DNA from: Triticum aestivum
Taxonomy: Eukaryota; Streptophyta; Magnoliopsida; Poales; Poaceae
NCBI RefSeq assembly: GCF_018294505.1
Contig: NC_057807.1
Coordinates: 168,688,685 to 168,752,684, forward strand
Reading direction: 5' to 3'
DNA length: 64,000 nucleotides
The position numbers were made by a program, and so were the translations under genes. The notes beneath the pieces were generated by a model. The model worked only from the letters and a program-made list of their open reading frames with translations. It had not been told where the DNA came from and searched no databases. This document shows, one piece after another, positions 30,564 through 42,580 of the stretch; position 1 is the first letter of the stretch, and each line of letters opens with the position of its first letter.

Positions 30564-32882
30564 CACTACTGCAGGATGCTGCTAATGCGACACTATGATC
30601 AGAGACCCTTTAATGAAATTGGGTGCGATGCATTAATCGCAAACGATGATGTAAAAAAACAGTCAAAAAGATGCAAAATGTTTGCGATGGCGGAGTCATC
30701 AAACACGGTTCAAATTTTAGTTGCGTGTGTGATGCGGGTCATACGGTTCAGTTCAATGAACCGTTTGCGATGAGGCAGAAGAACAGAAATGGGCAGCCAC
30801 ATGCAGGCGTGTGCGATATACGACAGACAGTTCAGTCAGATTAACTTTTTGTGTTGAGGCAGAATAACATAAACGAGCAACCAGATGAAGGTGTGTGCGA
30901 TATATGGCATACAATTCACTCAGATGAACTGTTTGTGATTAGGAAACATAACAGAAACGGCCAGCCATACCAAGGTGTGTGCAATATATGGCAAACAGGT
31001 TCCTAATCAGAAATGTGTGCGAAGACCCATAATAACATAGACAATTTTTGCTAATAAGTTGTGTGTGTTATGGGCAAACGTTTGCTGGTATACGATTGTC
31101 AGCGATTGATGAATTCATCACCGACGGGTTTCCTAGTATGGTCCGTGTGTGTTGTCATTGCATACAGAACAACAATATATGTACTTATAAGGACTTGATT
31201 CCATAACCAAGTTGAACATCCAATTACATAGTTGGTTAGTAGACACATGACCTTTGCACACACCAAAGTATGTTAAAAAATGCCTAGAAAACTCAAACAA
31301 TGCATAAAAAAGCAAAACGAATGCTGAATAATTTCATATTTTTTAGGACGACACTCCTATAGTTGCATGTTGCCTCTGAAAATAAATCAAGGCGGGAAGA
31401 AACAACGTATGTCGTTTCACACACATATAGCCCTCTCGGAACCATGAGGCTTCTTGAGAGAAGCTCCGGTTTGTAAGAAGTTTATACCAAAACTTGTCCC
31501 AAATTGGACTATTTTTTTACCACAGCATGTTAGTGCCATGTCATAACACCATGCGATGTTTCATGATTTTGAGGCGAGTTTTGGATTTACAGTAATTTTA
31601 AAACCAGGTTTCTCAACGTTTACTGTTGAGTCGACACCGCCCTGGATAGGCTTTTTCGTCATGGGTCCCAAATGTCAGAATCCAAATCTGTCACTACCAT
31701 GCAACTCTACTATTAAGAATTACATCCCATTTGGTGTGATAGCTGAAATAAGTTTGGGGGGTGTGGGCTGGCGGGCGCTAAGAACTTGCGGGTTCTGTAA
31801 TAAACAAAGATCAAAGCCCAGTATGAAAGAAAATATGGGTCAAACCCTAGTTGAAAAGGGCAACACTATCTAACTCCAGCTTACAAAAGGTACAAAAGCA
31901 CGAGGATTAATTGTTCATCAGGTTTACACATAACCCAGATCGAACAGAGCAATAACATCTAATTCAACCAAAGTTTTTGGCAGTCACAATCGTGTGGATC
32001 GGTCCGATCCATAAAATCAAGATCCCAGTACAAAAGATCTACTGGTCCATGATGATGACAAGTTGTTGTAAATATAAGCCGAGCATGATCAAAAGCCCTT
32101 AGGTCCACCCGAAACTTCTTTTTATGTTGTTCAACATACAGTTCCGTGAGAAATTTCTTATTGAAAAACTTAATCCTCGGGGACAATAACGCCCTCGCAT
32201 TCCTCATGAAGAATGTGACAAAGCCAGTGTTTAGCTGGTTGGATGCATATCCTTCCACCGTTATTGTCTTCAAATGAATGTCATGAGATCTGAGAAAATC
32301 CTTGTGCTTCCTCTGCCATCGATTGGTTAGACTTTTTCTCGAAGTCCTAGTACCTAAATAGACATGAAGATTGAAAACAGTTAATTTCTAAAATAGAGTA
32401 TGTCGAAGGAGCGACGGCTGAACGGTTAATTCTAGTACATTATATATGGGCTTTCAATGTGTTTGAAATCATCACCTTTATGTACAAATTCTCCAGACAT
32501 CGAAAGCATCGCAGCAAGCTAATATTGGTGTTCAGATCAAGACACCCTATATAAATATATAAGGTCTTGACAGAATCCAGCACCCCTGATAAACCATCTA
32601 TGGACAAGCTCTTCATTCAGCATAGAACATAATATTAGCACTGAAAGTGTACTCCAAGATGATATTTAACTTATGCGCACAAATGAAAAATGCAGATTAC
32701 TAAAGTGTACATGGATAACATACAGTACCTGAACAAGTGTGGAGCCAACCACCAACTTGACACCTTCAAACGGATCAGGAAATACATATCCAGTTTAGGC
32801 GCAGAGACCACAGTTATTTTGATGGTTTATAACAACAATCAAGGAGCAACCTTTGAAGTGAAGGGGCATCTTCGATGATGAG
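30564..32882 (+). mobile_element. CACTA (En/Spm) DNA transposon, left end with subterminal repeats
   Basis: CACTACTGCAGG at 30564 is a CACTA terminus. At 30770-31010 three to four imperfect units of about 75 bp (AGGCAGAA.AACAGAAA, GGCAGCC, GGTGTGTGCGATATA) form the subterminal array where transposase binds in this superfamily. No opposite terminus is seen before the LTR at 32883. The segment 31130-31950 is non-coding with no gene that I can recognise. The F-box fragment at 31959-32877 may be cargo or flanking DNA. Confidence 0.65.
31959..32877 (-). pseudogene. F-box/LRR (FBD-type) gene fragment
   Basis: Three minus-strand segments read as the C-terminal half of a grass F-box/LRR-like protein, a family of SCF ubiquitin-ligase substrate adaptors. 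32877-32730 gives IEDAPSLQRLLLDCCY and, after a one-base shift, VVSAPKLDMYF, ending at a GT donor. 32640-32460 gives SLSIDGLSGVLDSVK and LLRCFRCLENLYIK. 32355-31959, after a TTTAG acceptor, gives LKTITVEGYASNQLNTG, VTFFMRNARALL and an FBD-like tail ending DCDCQKLWLN. The F-box itself would lie upstream, where the Tat-like LTR at 32883 starts, so the gene is cut as well as frameshifted. Confidence 0.65.
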
Positions 32883-33641
32883 TGAGGGAGTCCCGGATTA
32901 AGGGGTCCTCGGACAGCCGGACTGTATACTTGGTCCGGACTGTTGGACTATGAAGATACAAGATAGAAGACTCCGTCCCATATCCGGATGGGACTCTCCT
33001 TTGCGTGGAAGGCAAGCTTGGCGATTCGTATATGTAGATTCCTTTCTCTATAACCGACTTTGTGCAACCCTAGCCCCTCCCGATGTCTATATAACCCGAA
33101 GGGTTTAGACTTCTAGGGTTTAGCCACAACAATCATAACCTCATAGGCTAGACTTCTAGGGTTTAGCCATTACGATCTCGTGGTAGATCAACTCTTGTAA
33201 TACTCATATTCATCAAGATCAATCAAGCAGGAACTAGGGTATTACCTCCATAGAGAGGGCCCGAACCTGGGTAAACATTGTGTCCCCCGCCTCCTGTTAC
33301 CATTAGCCTTAGACGCACAGTTCGGGACCCCCTACTCGAGATCCGCCGGTTTTGACACCGACATTGGTGCTTTCATTGAGAGTTCCGCTGCGTCATCACC
33401 AGAAGGCTTGATGGCTCCATCAATCATCTACAACAACGTAGTCCAGGGAGAGATCTTCCCCCCCGGACAGATCTTCGTATTTGGTGGCTTCGCACTACGG
33501 GCCAACTCGCTTGGCCATCTAGAGCAGATAGATAGCTACGCCCCTGGCCATCAGGTCAGATTCGGAAGCCTGAATTTTGTGGCTGATGTCCGCGGAGACT
33601 TGATCTTTGATGGGTTCGAGCCCATGACGGCTATCCCCGGC
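32883..33641 (+). mobile_element. 5' end of a Tat-like Gypsy element (LTR and gag start), interrupted
   Basis: The LTR 32883-33363 (481 bp) starts TGAGGGAGTCCCGG and ends TTTTGACACCGACA, with a TATATAA promoter box near 33088. The primer-binding zone TTGGTGCTTTCATTGAG follows directly. The likely target-site copy is ATGAG at 32878-32882. At 33642 another Gypsy LTR begins, and the rest of this element is not in the window. An LTR of the same family and length lies inverted at 58404-58884. Confidence 0.85.
33408..33641 (+). pseudogene. Tat-like Gypsy gag, first 78 codons only
   Basis: The ATG at 33408 opens MAPSIIYNNVVQGEIF and continues with FGGFALRANSLGHLEQID, the usual amino end of gag in this Gypsy group. 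The frame is open until it is cut at 33641 by the next LTR insertion. Confidence 0.7.
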
Positions 33642-33860
33642 TGATACGTCTCCAACGTATCTACTTTTCCAAACACTTTTGCCCTTGTTTTGGACCCTAA
33701 CTTGCATGATTTGAATGAAACTAACCCGGACTGACGCTGTTTTCAGCAGAACTGCCATGATGTTGTTTTATGTGTAGAAAAGAAAAGTTCTCGGAATGTC
33801 CTGAAAATCCACGGAGGCACCTTTTGGAATTAATAAGAATTTCTGGGCGAAAGAAATATA
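33642..33860 (+). repeat. First part of the 5' LTR of a second Gypsy element
   Basis: It starts TGATACGTCTCCAACG, then TTTTCCAAACACTTTTGCCC, a very common Triticeae Gypsy LTR. The preceding bases CCGGC would be its target site. It is broken at 33860 by the Angela insertion and resumes at 42581. Confidence 0.85.
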
Positions 33861-35589
33861 TGAAGGAAATATGCCCTAGAGGCAATAATAAAGTTATTAT
33901 TTATTTCCTCATATCATGATAAATGTTTATTATTCATGCTAGAATTGTATTAACCGGAAACATGATACATGTGTGAATACATAGACAAACATAGTGTCAC
34001 TAGTATGCCTCTACTTAACTAGCTCATTGATCAAAGATGGTTATGTTTCCTAGCCATAGGCATGTGTTGTCATTTGATTAATGGGATCACATCATTAGGA
34101 GAATGATGTGATTGACTTGACCCATTCCGTTAGCTTAGCACTTGATCATTTAGTATGTTGCTATTGCTTTCTGCATGACTTATACAAAGTTCCTGCAACT
34201 ATGAGATTGTGCAACTCCCGTTTACCGTACGAACACTTTGTGTGCTACCAAACGTCACAACGTAACTGAGTGATTATAAAGGTGCTCTACAGGTGTCTCC
34301 AAAGGTACATGTTGAGTTGGCATAATTCGAGATTAGGTTTTGTCACTCCGATTGTCGGAGAGGTATCTCTGGGCCTTCTCGGTAATACTGATCACCTAAG
34401 CCTTGCAAGCATTGTAACTAATGAGTTAGTTATGAAATGATGTATTACGGAACGAGTAAAGAGACTTGCCGGTAACGAGATTGAACTAGGTATTGGATAC
34501 CGACGATCGAATCTCAGGCAAGTAACATACCGATGACAAAGGGAACAATGTATGTTGTTATGCGGTTTGACCGATAAAGATCTTCGTAGAATATGTAGGA
34601 ACCAATATGAACATCCAGGTTCCACTATTGGTTATTGACCGAGAATAGTTCTAGGGCATGTCTACATAGTTCTCGAACCCGTAGGGTCCGCACGCTTAAC
34701 GTTACGATGATAATTTTATTATGAGTTTATAAGTTTTGATGTACCGAAGGTTGTTCAGAGTCCCGGATGTGATCACGGACATGACGAGGAGTCTCGAAAT
34801 GGTCGAGACATAAAGATTGATATATTGGACGGATATATTTGGACACCGGAAAGGTTCCAGATGAGATTAGGACTATACCGGACTTCCGGGAGGTTCCCGG
34901 AACCCCCCGGTAAGTATATGGGCCTTATTGGGCCTTAGTGGAAAGGAGGGAGAAGGAGCAAAGGAGGGGGCGCGCCCCCCCAAGCCCAATCCGAATTGGG
35001 AGGGGGGCCGGCCCCCCTTTCCTTCTTCCCTCCCCTCTCTTCCTTCCCTCTCCTACTCCTAATAGGAAAGGGGGGTCAAACCTACTTGGAGTAGGTTTGC
35101 CCCCCCTAGGGCGCGCCTCCCCTCTTGGCCGGCCCCCTCCTCCTCTCCCCCTTTATATACGGAGGGGGGCACCCCAGAGACACACAAGTTGATCTACGGA
35201 TCGTTGCTTAGCCGTGTGCGGTGCCCCCCTCCACCATATTCCACCTCGGTCATATCGTCGCGGAGTTTAGGCGAAGCCCTGCGCCGGTAGAACATCATCA
35301 TCGTTGCCACGCCGTCGTGCTGACGGAACTCATCCCCGACGCTTCGCTGGATTGGAGCCCGGGGGACATCATCGAGCTGGACGTGTGCTGAACACGGAGG
35401 TGCCGTACGTTCGGTGCTTGGATCGGTCGAATTGTGAAGACATACGACTACATCAACCGCGTTGTCATAACGCTTCCGCTTAACGGTCTACGAGGGTACG
35501 TAGACAATACTCTCCCCTCTCGTTGCTATGGCATCACCATGATCTTGCGTGTGCGTAGGAAAATTTTGAAATTACTATGTTCACCAACA
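33861..35589 (+). repeat. 5' LTR of the Angela-type element
   Basis: It is 1,729 bp, TGAAGGAAAT..TTCACCAACA. The promoter TATA box TTTATATAC is at 35152-35160, after a C/G-rich zone with GGCCGGCC and GGGCGCGCC motifs. Confidence 0.96.
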
Positions 35590-36829
35590 GTGGCATCCGA
35601 GCCAGGTTTTATGCGTTGATGTTATATGCACGAGTAGAACACAAGTGAGTTGTGGGCGATACAAGTCATACTGCTTACCAGCATGTCATACTTTGGTTCG
35701 GCGGTATTGTTGGATGAAGCGGCCCGGACCGACATTACGCGTACGCTTACGCGAGACTGGTTTTACCGCCGTGCTTTGCACACAGGTGACTAGCGGGTGT
35801 CAGTTTCTCCAACTTTAGTTGAACCGAGTGTGGCTACGCCCGGTCCTTGCGAAGGTTAAAACAACACCAACTTGACGAACTATCGTTGTGATTTTGATGC
35901 GTAGGTAAGAACGGTTCTTGCTCAGCCCGTAGCAGCCACGTAAAACTTGCAACAACAAAGTAGAGGACGTCTAACTTGTTTTTGCAGGGCATGTTGTGAT
36001 GTGATATGGTCAAGACTTGATGCTATATTTTATTGTATGAGATGATCATGTTTTGTAACCGAAGTTATCGGCAACTGGCAGGAGCCATATGGTTGTCGCT
36101 TTATTGTATGAAATGCAAATGCCCTGTAATTGCTTTACTTTATCACTAAGCGGTAGCGATAGTCGTAGAAGCAATTGATGACGTAAACGACAACGATGCT
36201 ACGATGGAGATCAAGGTGTCGTGCTGGTGATGATGGTGATCACGACGGTGCTTCGGATATGGAAATCACAAGCACAAGATGATGATGGCCATATCATATC
36301 ACTTATATTGATTGCATGTGATGTTTATCCTTTATGCATCTTATTTTGCTTTGATTGACGGTAGCATTTTAAGATGATCACTCACTAAAAAAAATTATCA
36401 ACAAGTGTTCTCCCTGAGTATGCACCGTTGCCAAAGTTCGTCGTGCCCAGACACCACGTGATGATCGGGTGTGATAAGCTCTACGTCCATCTACAACTGG
36501 TGCAAGCCAGTTTTGCACACGCAGAATACTCAGGTTAAACTTGATGAGCCTAGCATATGCAGATATGGCCTCGGAACATGGAGACCGAAAGGTCGAGCGT
36601 GAATCATATAGTAGATATGATCAACATAGAGATGTTCACCATTGAAAACTACTCCATCTCACGTGATGATCGGTTATGGTTTAGTTGATTTGGATCACGT
36701 GATCACTTAGATGACTAGAGAGATGTCTGTCTAAGTGGGAGTTCTTAAGTAATATGATTAATTGAACTTAAATTTATCATGAACTTAGTACCTGATAGTA
36801 TTTTTCTTGTCTATGTTTGTTGTAGATAG
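35590..36829 (+). other. Primer-binding site and untranslated leader of the Angela-type element
   Basis: TGGCATCCGAGCC at 35591 is a variant of the initiator-tRNA-Met site. The following 1.2 kb have no long frame and contain the leader expected to carry dimerisation and packaging signals in BARE1-like RNAs. The gag start ATG is at 36830. Confidence 0.8.
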
Positions 36830-39800
36830 ATGGCTCGTGTTGTTGTTCCGTTGAGTTTTAATGCGTTCCTTGAGAAAGCAAAGTTGAAAGATGATGGTAG
36901 CAATTACACGGATTGGGTCCGTAACTTGAGGATTATCCTCATTGCTACACAGAAGAATTACATCCTGGAAGCACCGCTGGGTGGCAGGCCTGCTGCAGGA
37001 GCAACACCAGACGTTGTGAACATCTGGCAGAGCAAAGCTGATGACTACTCTATAGTTCAGTGTGCCATGCTTTACGGCTTAGAACCAGGTCTTCAACGAC
37101 GTTTTGAACGTCATGGAGCATATGAGATGTTCCAGGAGTTGAAGTTAATATTTCAAGCAAATGCCCGGATTGAGAGATATGAAGTCTCCAAAAAGTTCTA
37201 CAGCTGCAAGATGGAGGAGAATAGTTCTGTCAGTGAGCATATACTCAAAATGTCTGGGTATAATAATCACTTGATTCAACTGGGAGTTAATCTTCCGGAT
37301 GATAGCGTCATTGACAGAATTCTTCAATCACTGCCACCAAGCTACAAGAGCTTCGTGATGAACTATAATATGCAAGGGATGAACAAGACAATTCCCGAGC
37401 TCTTCGCAATGCTAAAGGCTGTGGAGGTAGAAATCAAGAAGGAGCATCAACTGTTGATGGTCAACAAGACCACTAGTTTCAAGAAAAAGGGCAAAGGGAA
37501 GAAGAAGGGGAACTTCAAGAAGAACAGCAAGCAAGTTGCTGCTCAAGAGAAGAAACCCAAGTCTGGACCTAAGCGTGAAACTGAGTGCTTCTACTGCAAG
37601 CAAACTGGTCACTGGAAGTGGAACTGCCCCAAGTATTTGGCGGATAAGAAGGATGGCAAAGTGAACAAAGGTATATGTGATATACATGTTATTGATGTGT
37701 ACCTAACTAGAGCTCGTAGTAGCACCTGGGTATTTGATACTGGTTCTGTTGCTAATATTTGCAACTCGAAACAGGGACTACGGAATAAGCGAGCACTGGC
37801 CAAGGACGAGGTGACGATGCGCGTGGGAAACGGTTCCAAAGTCGATGTGATCGCGGTCGGCATGCTACCTCTACATCTACCTTCGGGATTAGTTTTAGAC
37901 CTGAATAATTGTTATTTGGTGCCAGCGTTGAGCATGAACATTATATCTGGATCTTGTTTGATGCGAGACGGTTATTCATTTAAATCAGAGAATAATGGTT
38001 GTTCTATTTATATGAGTAATATCTTTTATGGTCATGCACCCTTGAAGAGTGGTCTATTTTTATTGAATCTCGATAGTAGTGATACACATATTCATAATGT
38101 TGAAGCCAAAAGATGCAGAGTTGATAATGATAGTGCAACTTATTTGTGGCACTGCCGTTTAGGTCATATCGGTGTAAAGCGCATGAAGAAACTCCATACT
38201 GATGGACTTTTGGAATCACTTGATTATGAATCACTTGGTACTTGCAAACCATGCCTCATGGGCAAGATGACTAAAACACCGTTCTCCGGTACTATGGAGA
38301 GAGCAACAGATTTGTTGGAAATCATACATACAGATGTATGTGGTCCGATGAATGTTGAAGCTCGTGGCGGATATCGTTATTTTCTCACCTTCACAGATGA
38401 TTTGAGCAGATATGGGTATATCTACTTAATGAAACACAAGTCTGAAACATTTGAAAAGTTCAAAGAATTTCAGAGCGAAGTGGAAAATCATCATAACAAG
38501 AAAATAAAGTTTCTACGATCTGATCGTGGAGGAGAATATTTGAGTTACGAGTTTGGTTTACATTTGAAACAATGCGGAATAGTTTCGTAACTCACGCCAC
38601 CTGGAACACCACAAAGAAATGGTGTGTCCGAACGTCGTAATCGTACTTTACTAGATATGGTGCGATCTATGATGTCTCTTACTGATTTACCGCTATCGTT
38701 TTGGGGTTATGCTTTAGAGACGGCTGCATTCACATTAAATAGGGCACCATCTAAATCCGTTGAGACGACGCCTTATGAACTGTGGTTTGGCAAGAAACCA
38801 AAGTCGTCGTTTCTTAAAGTTTGGGGCTGCGATGCTTATGTGAAGAAACTTCAACCAGATAAGCTCGAACCCAAATCGGAGAAATGTGTCTTCATAGGAT
38901 ACCCAAAAGAGACTGTTGGGTACACCTTCTATCACAGATCCGAAGGCAAGACATTCGTTGCTAAGAATGGATCCTTTCTCGAAAAAGAGTTTCTCTCGAA
39001 AGAGGTGAGTGGGAGGAAAGTAGAACTTGATGAGGTAACTGTACCTGCTCCCTTATTGGAAAGTAGTTCATCACAGAAATCAGTTCCTATGACAAATACA
39101 CCAATTAGTGAGGAAGCTAATGATATTGATCATGAAACTTCAGATCAAGTGTCTAATGAACCTCGTAGGTCTACCAGAGTAAGATCCGCACCATAGTGGT
39201 ACGGTAATCCTATTCTGGAAGTCATGTTACTTGACCATGATGAACCTACGAACTATGAGGAAGCGATGATGAGCCCAGATTCCGCAAAATGGCTAGAGGC
39301 CATGAAATCTGAGATGGGATCCATGTATGAGAACAAAGTATGGACTTTGGTTGACTTGCCCGATGATCGGCAAGCCATTGAGAATAAATGGATCTTTAAG
39401 AAGAAGACTGACGCTGACGGTAATGTAACTGTCTATAAAGCTCGACTTGTTGCAAAAGATTTTCGACAAGTTCAAGGGGTTGACTACGATGAGACTTTCT
39501 CACCCGTAGCGATGCTTAAGTCTGTCCGAATCATGTTAGCGATTGCCGCATTTTATGATTATGAAATTTGGCAGATGGATGTCAAAACTGCATTCCTGAA
39601 TGGATTTCTGGAAGAAGAGTTGTATATGATGCAACCGGAGGGTTTTGTCGATCCTAAGGGAGCTAACAAAGTGTGCAAGCTCCAGCGATCAATCTATGGT
39701 CTGGTGCAAGCCTCTCGGAGTTGGAATAAACGCTTTGATAGTGTGATCAAAGCATATGGTTTTATACAGACTTTTGGAGAAGCCTGTATTTACAAGAAAG

Positions 39801-40816
39801 TGAGTGGGAGCTCTGTAGCATTTCTAATATTATATGTGGATGACATATTGTTGATTGGAAATGATATAGAATTTCTGGATAGCATAAAAGGATACTTGAA
39901 TAAAAGTTTTTCAATGAAAGACCTCGGTGAAGCTGCTTACATATTGGGCATTAAGATCTATAGAGATATATCAAGACGCTTGATTGGACTTTCACAAAGC
40001 ACATACCTTGATAAAGTGTTGAAAAGGTTCAATATGGATCAGGCGAAGAAAGGGTTCTTACCTGTATTACAAGGTATAAAGTTGAGTCAGACTCAATGCC
40101 CGACCACTGCAGAAGATAGAGAGAAAATGAAAGGAGTTCCCTATGCTTCAGCCATAGGCTCTATCATGTATGCAATGCTGTGTACCAGACCTGATGTGTG
40201 CCTTGCTATTAGTTTGGCAGGGAGGTACCAAAGTAATCCAGGAGTGGGTCACTGGACAGCGGTCAAGAACATCCTGAAATACCTGAAAAGGACTAAGGAT
40301 ATGTTTCTCGTATATGGAGGTGACAAAGAGCTAGTCGTAAATGGTTACATCAATGCAAGCTTTGACACTAATCCGGGCGATTCTAAATCACAAACCAGAT
40401 ACGTATTTTTATTAAACGATGGAGCTGTAAGTTGGTGCAGTTCTAAACAAAGCGTCGTGGCGGGATCTACATGTGAAGCGGAGTACATAGCTGCTTCGGA
40501 AGCAGCAAATGAAGGAGTCTGGATGAAGGAGTTCATTTCCGATCTAGGTGTTATACCTAGTGCATCGGGACCAATGAAGATCTTCTGTGACAATACTGGT
40601 GCAATTGCCTTAGCAAAGGAATCCAGATTTCACAAGAAGACCAAGCACATCAAGAGACGCTTCAATTCCATTCGGGACCAAGTCCAAGTGGGAGACATAG
40701 AGATTTGCAAGATACATACGGATCTGAATGTTGCAGACCCGTTGACTAAGCCTCTCTCACGAGCAAAACATGATCAACACCAAGACTCCATGGGTGTTAG
40801 AATCATTACTATGTAA
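36830..40816 (+). pseudogene. Angela-type gag-pol polyprotein with two in-frame stops
   Basis: A single frame of about 1,329 codons is broken only by TAA at 38588-38590 and TAG at 39194-39196. Order: gag (residues 1-240), zinc knuckle CFYCKQTGHWKWNC (about 253), protease WVFDTGSVANIC (about 300), integrase zinc region HCRLGHIG..C..C and DDE core. The first stop lies between the second Asp (RSDRGGEY) and the Glu (NGVSERRNRT) of that core. RT carries QMDVKTAFLNGF and the catalytic YVDDILLIG at 39834-39860. RNase H carries SWCSSKQ, EAEYIAASEA and FCDNTGAIA, but the first catalytic Asp position reads GYINASF, so Asp appears changed to Asn. The copy is therefore not autonomous. Confidence 0.95.
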
Positions 40817-40832
40817 TCTATTGACTCTAGTG

Positions 40833-40844
40833 TAAGTGGGAGAC
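40833..40844 (+). other. Polypurine tract of the Angela-type element
   Basis: AAGTGGGAGAC lies directly before the 3' LTR and is the conserved plus-strand primer of BARE1-like elements. Confidence 0.8.
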
Positions 40845-42575
40845 TGAAGGAAATATGCCCTAGAGGGAATAATAAAGTTATTATTTATTTCCTCATATCA
40901 TGATAAATTTTTATTATTCATGCTAGAATTGTATTAACCGGAAACATGATACATGTGTGAATACATAGACAAACATAGTGTCACTAGTATGCCTCTACTT
41001 GACTAGCTCATTGATCAAAGATGGTTATGTTTCCTAACCATAGGCATGTGTTGTCATTTGATTAATGGGATCACATCATTAGGATAATGATGTGATTGAC
41101 TTGACCCATTCCGTTAGCTTAGCACTTGATCGTTTAGTATGTTGCTATTGCTTTCTTCATGACTTATACAAAGTTCCTGCAACTATGAGATTGTGCAACT
41201 CCCGTTTACCGGAGGAACACTTTGTGTGCTACCAAACGTCACAACGTAACTGAGTGATTATAAAGGTGCTCTATAGGTGTCTCCAAAGGTACATGTTGAG
41301 TTGGCATAATTCAAGATTAGGTTTTGTCACTCCGATTGTCGGAGAGGTATCTCTGGGCCTTCTCGGTAATACTCATCACCTAAGCCTTGCAAGCATTGTA
41401 ACTAATGAGTTAGTTATGAAATGATGTATTACGGAACGAGTAAAGAGACTTGCCGGTAACGAGATTGAACTGGGTATTGGATACCGACGATCGAATCTCG
41501 GGCAAGTAACATACCGATGACAAAGGGAACAACGTATGTTGTTATGCGGTTTGACCGATAAAGATCTTCGTAGAATATGTAGGAACCAATATGAACATCC
41601 AGGTTCCACTATTGGTTATTGACCGAGAATAGTTCTAGGTCATGTCTACATAGTTCTCGAACCCGTAGGGTCCGCACGCTTAACGTTACGATGACAATTT
41701 TATTATGAGTTTATAAGTTTTGATGTACCGGAGGTTGTTCGGAGTCCCGGATGTGATCTCGGACATGACGAGGAGTCTCAAAATGGTCGAGACATAAAGA
41801 TTGATATATTGGACGGATATATTTGGACACCGGAAAGGTTCCAGATGAGATTAGGACTATACCGGACTTCCGGGAGGTTACCGGAACCCCCCGGTAAGTA
41901 TATGGGCCTTATTGGGCCTTAGTGGAAAGGAGGGAGAAGGAGCAAAGGAGGGGGCGCCCCCCCAAGCCCAATCCGAATTGGGAGGGGGGCCGGCCCCCCC
42001 TTTCCTTCTTCCCTCCCCTCTCTTCCTTCCCTCTCCTACTCCTAATAGGAAAGGGGGGCCAAACCTACTTGGAGTAGGTTTGCCCCCCCTAGGGCGCGCC
42101 TCCCCTCTTGGCCGGCCCCCTCCTCCTCTCCCCCTTTATATACGGAGGAGGGGGGCACCCCAGAGACACACAAGTTGATCTACAGATCGTTCCTTAGCCG
42201 TGTGCGGTGCCCCCCTCCACCATATTCCACCTCGGTCATATCGTCGCGGAGTTTAGGCGAAGCCCTGCGCCGGTAGAACATCATCATCATCACCACGCCG
42301 TCGTGCTGGCGGAACTCATCCCCGACGCTTCGCTGGATTGGAGCCCGGGGGACGTCATCAAGCTGGACGTGTGCTGAACACGGAGGTGCCGTACGTTCGG
42401 TGCTTGGATCGGTCGAATTGTGAAGACGTACGACTACATCAACCACGTTGTCATAACGCTTCCGCTTAACGGTCTACGAGGGTACGTAGACAATACTCTC
42501 CCCTCTCGTTGCTATGCCATCACCATGATCTTGCGTGTGCGTAGGAAAATTTTGAAATTACTACGTTCACCAACA
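40845..42575 (+). repeat. 3' LTR of the Angela-type element
   Basis: It is 1,731 bp and about 98% identical by eye to the 5' LTR. Differences include small indels in the GC-rich zone near 41955 and 42148. Confidence 0.96.
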
Positions 42576-42580
42576 ATATA

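Larger units (their letters stand above)
33861..42575 (+). mobile_element. Full-length Copia element of the Angela/BARE1/WIS type
   Basis: The 8,715-bp element has near-identical LTRs (33861-35589 and 40845-42575), a 5-bp TSD ATATA (33856-33860 and 42576-42580), a primer-binding site and purine tract, and one long gag-pol frame. The LTR start TGAAGGAAATATGCCCTAGA is the Angela/BARE1 signature. It sits inside the 5' LTR of the Gypsy element at 33642. By eye the two LTRs differ at about 35-40 positions (about 2%), which suggests insertion within roughly the last million years at usual grass rates. Confidence 0.97.
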
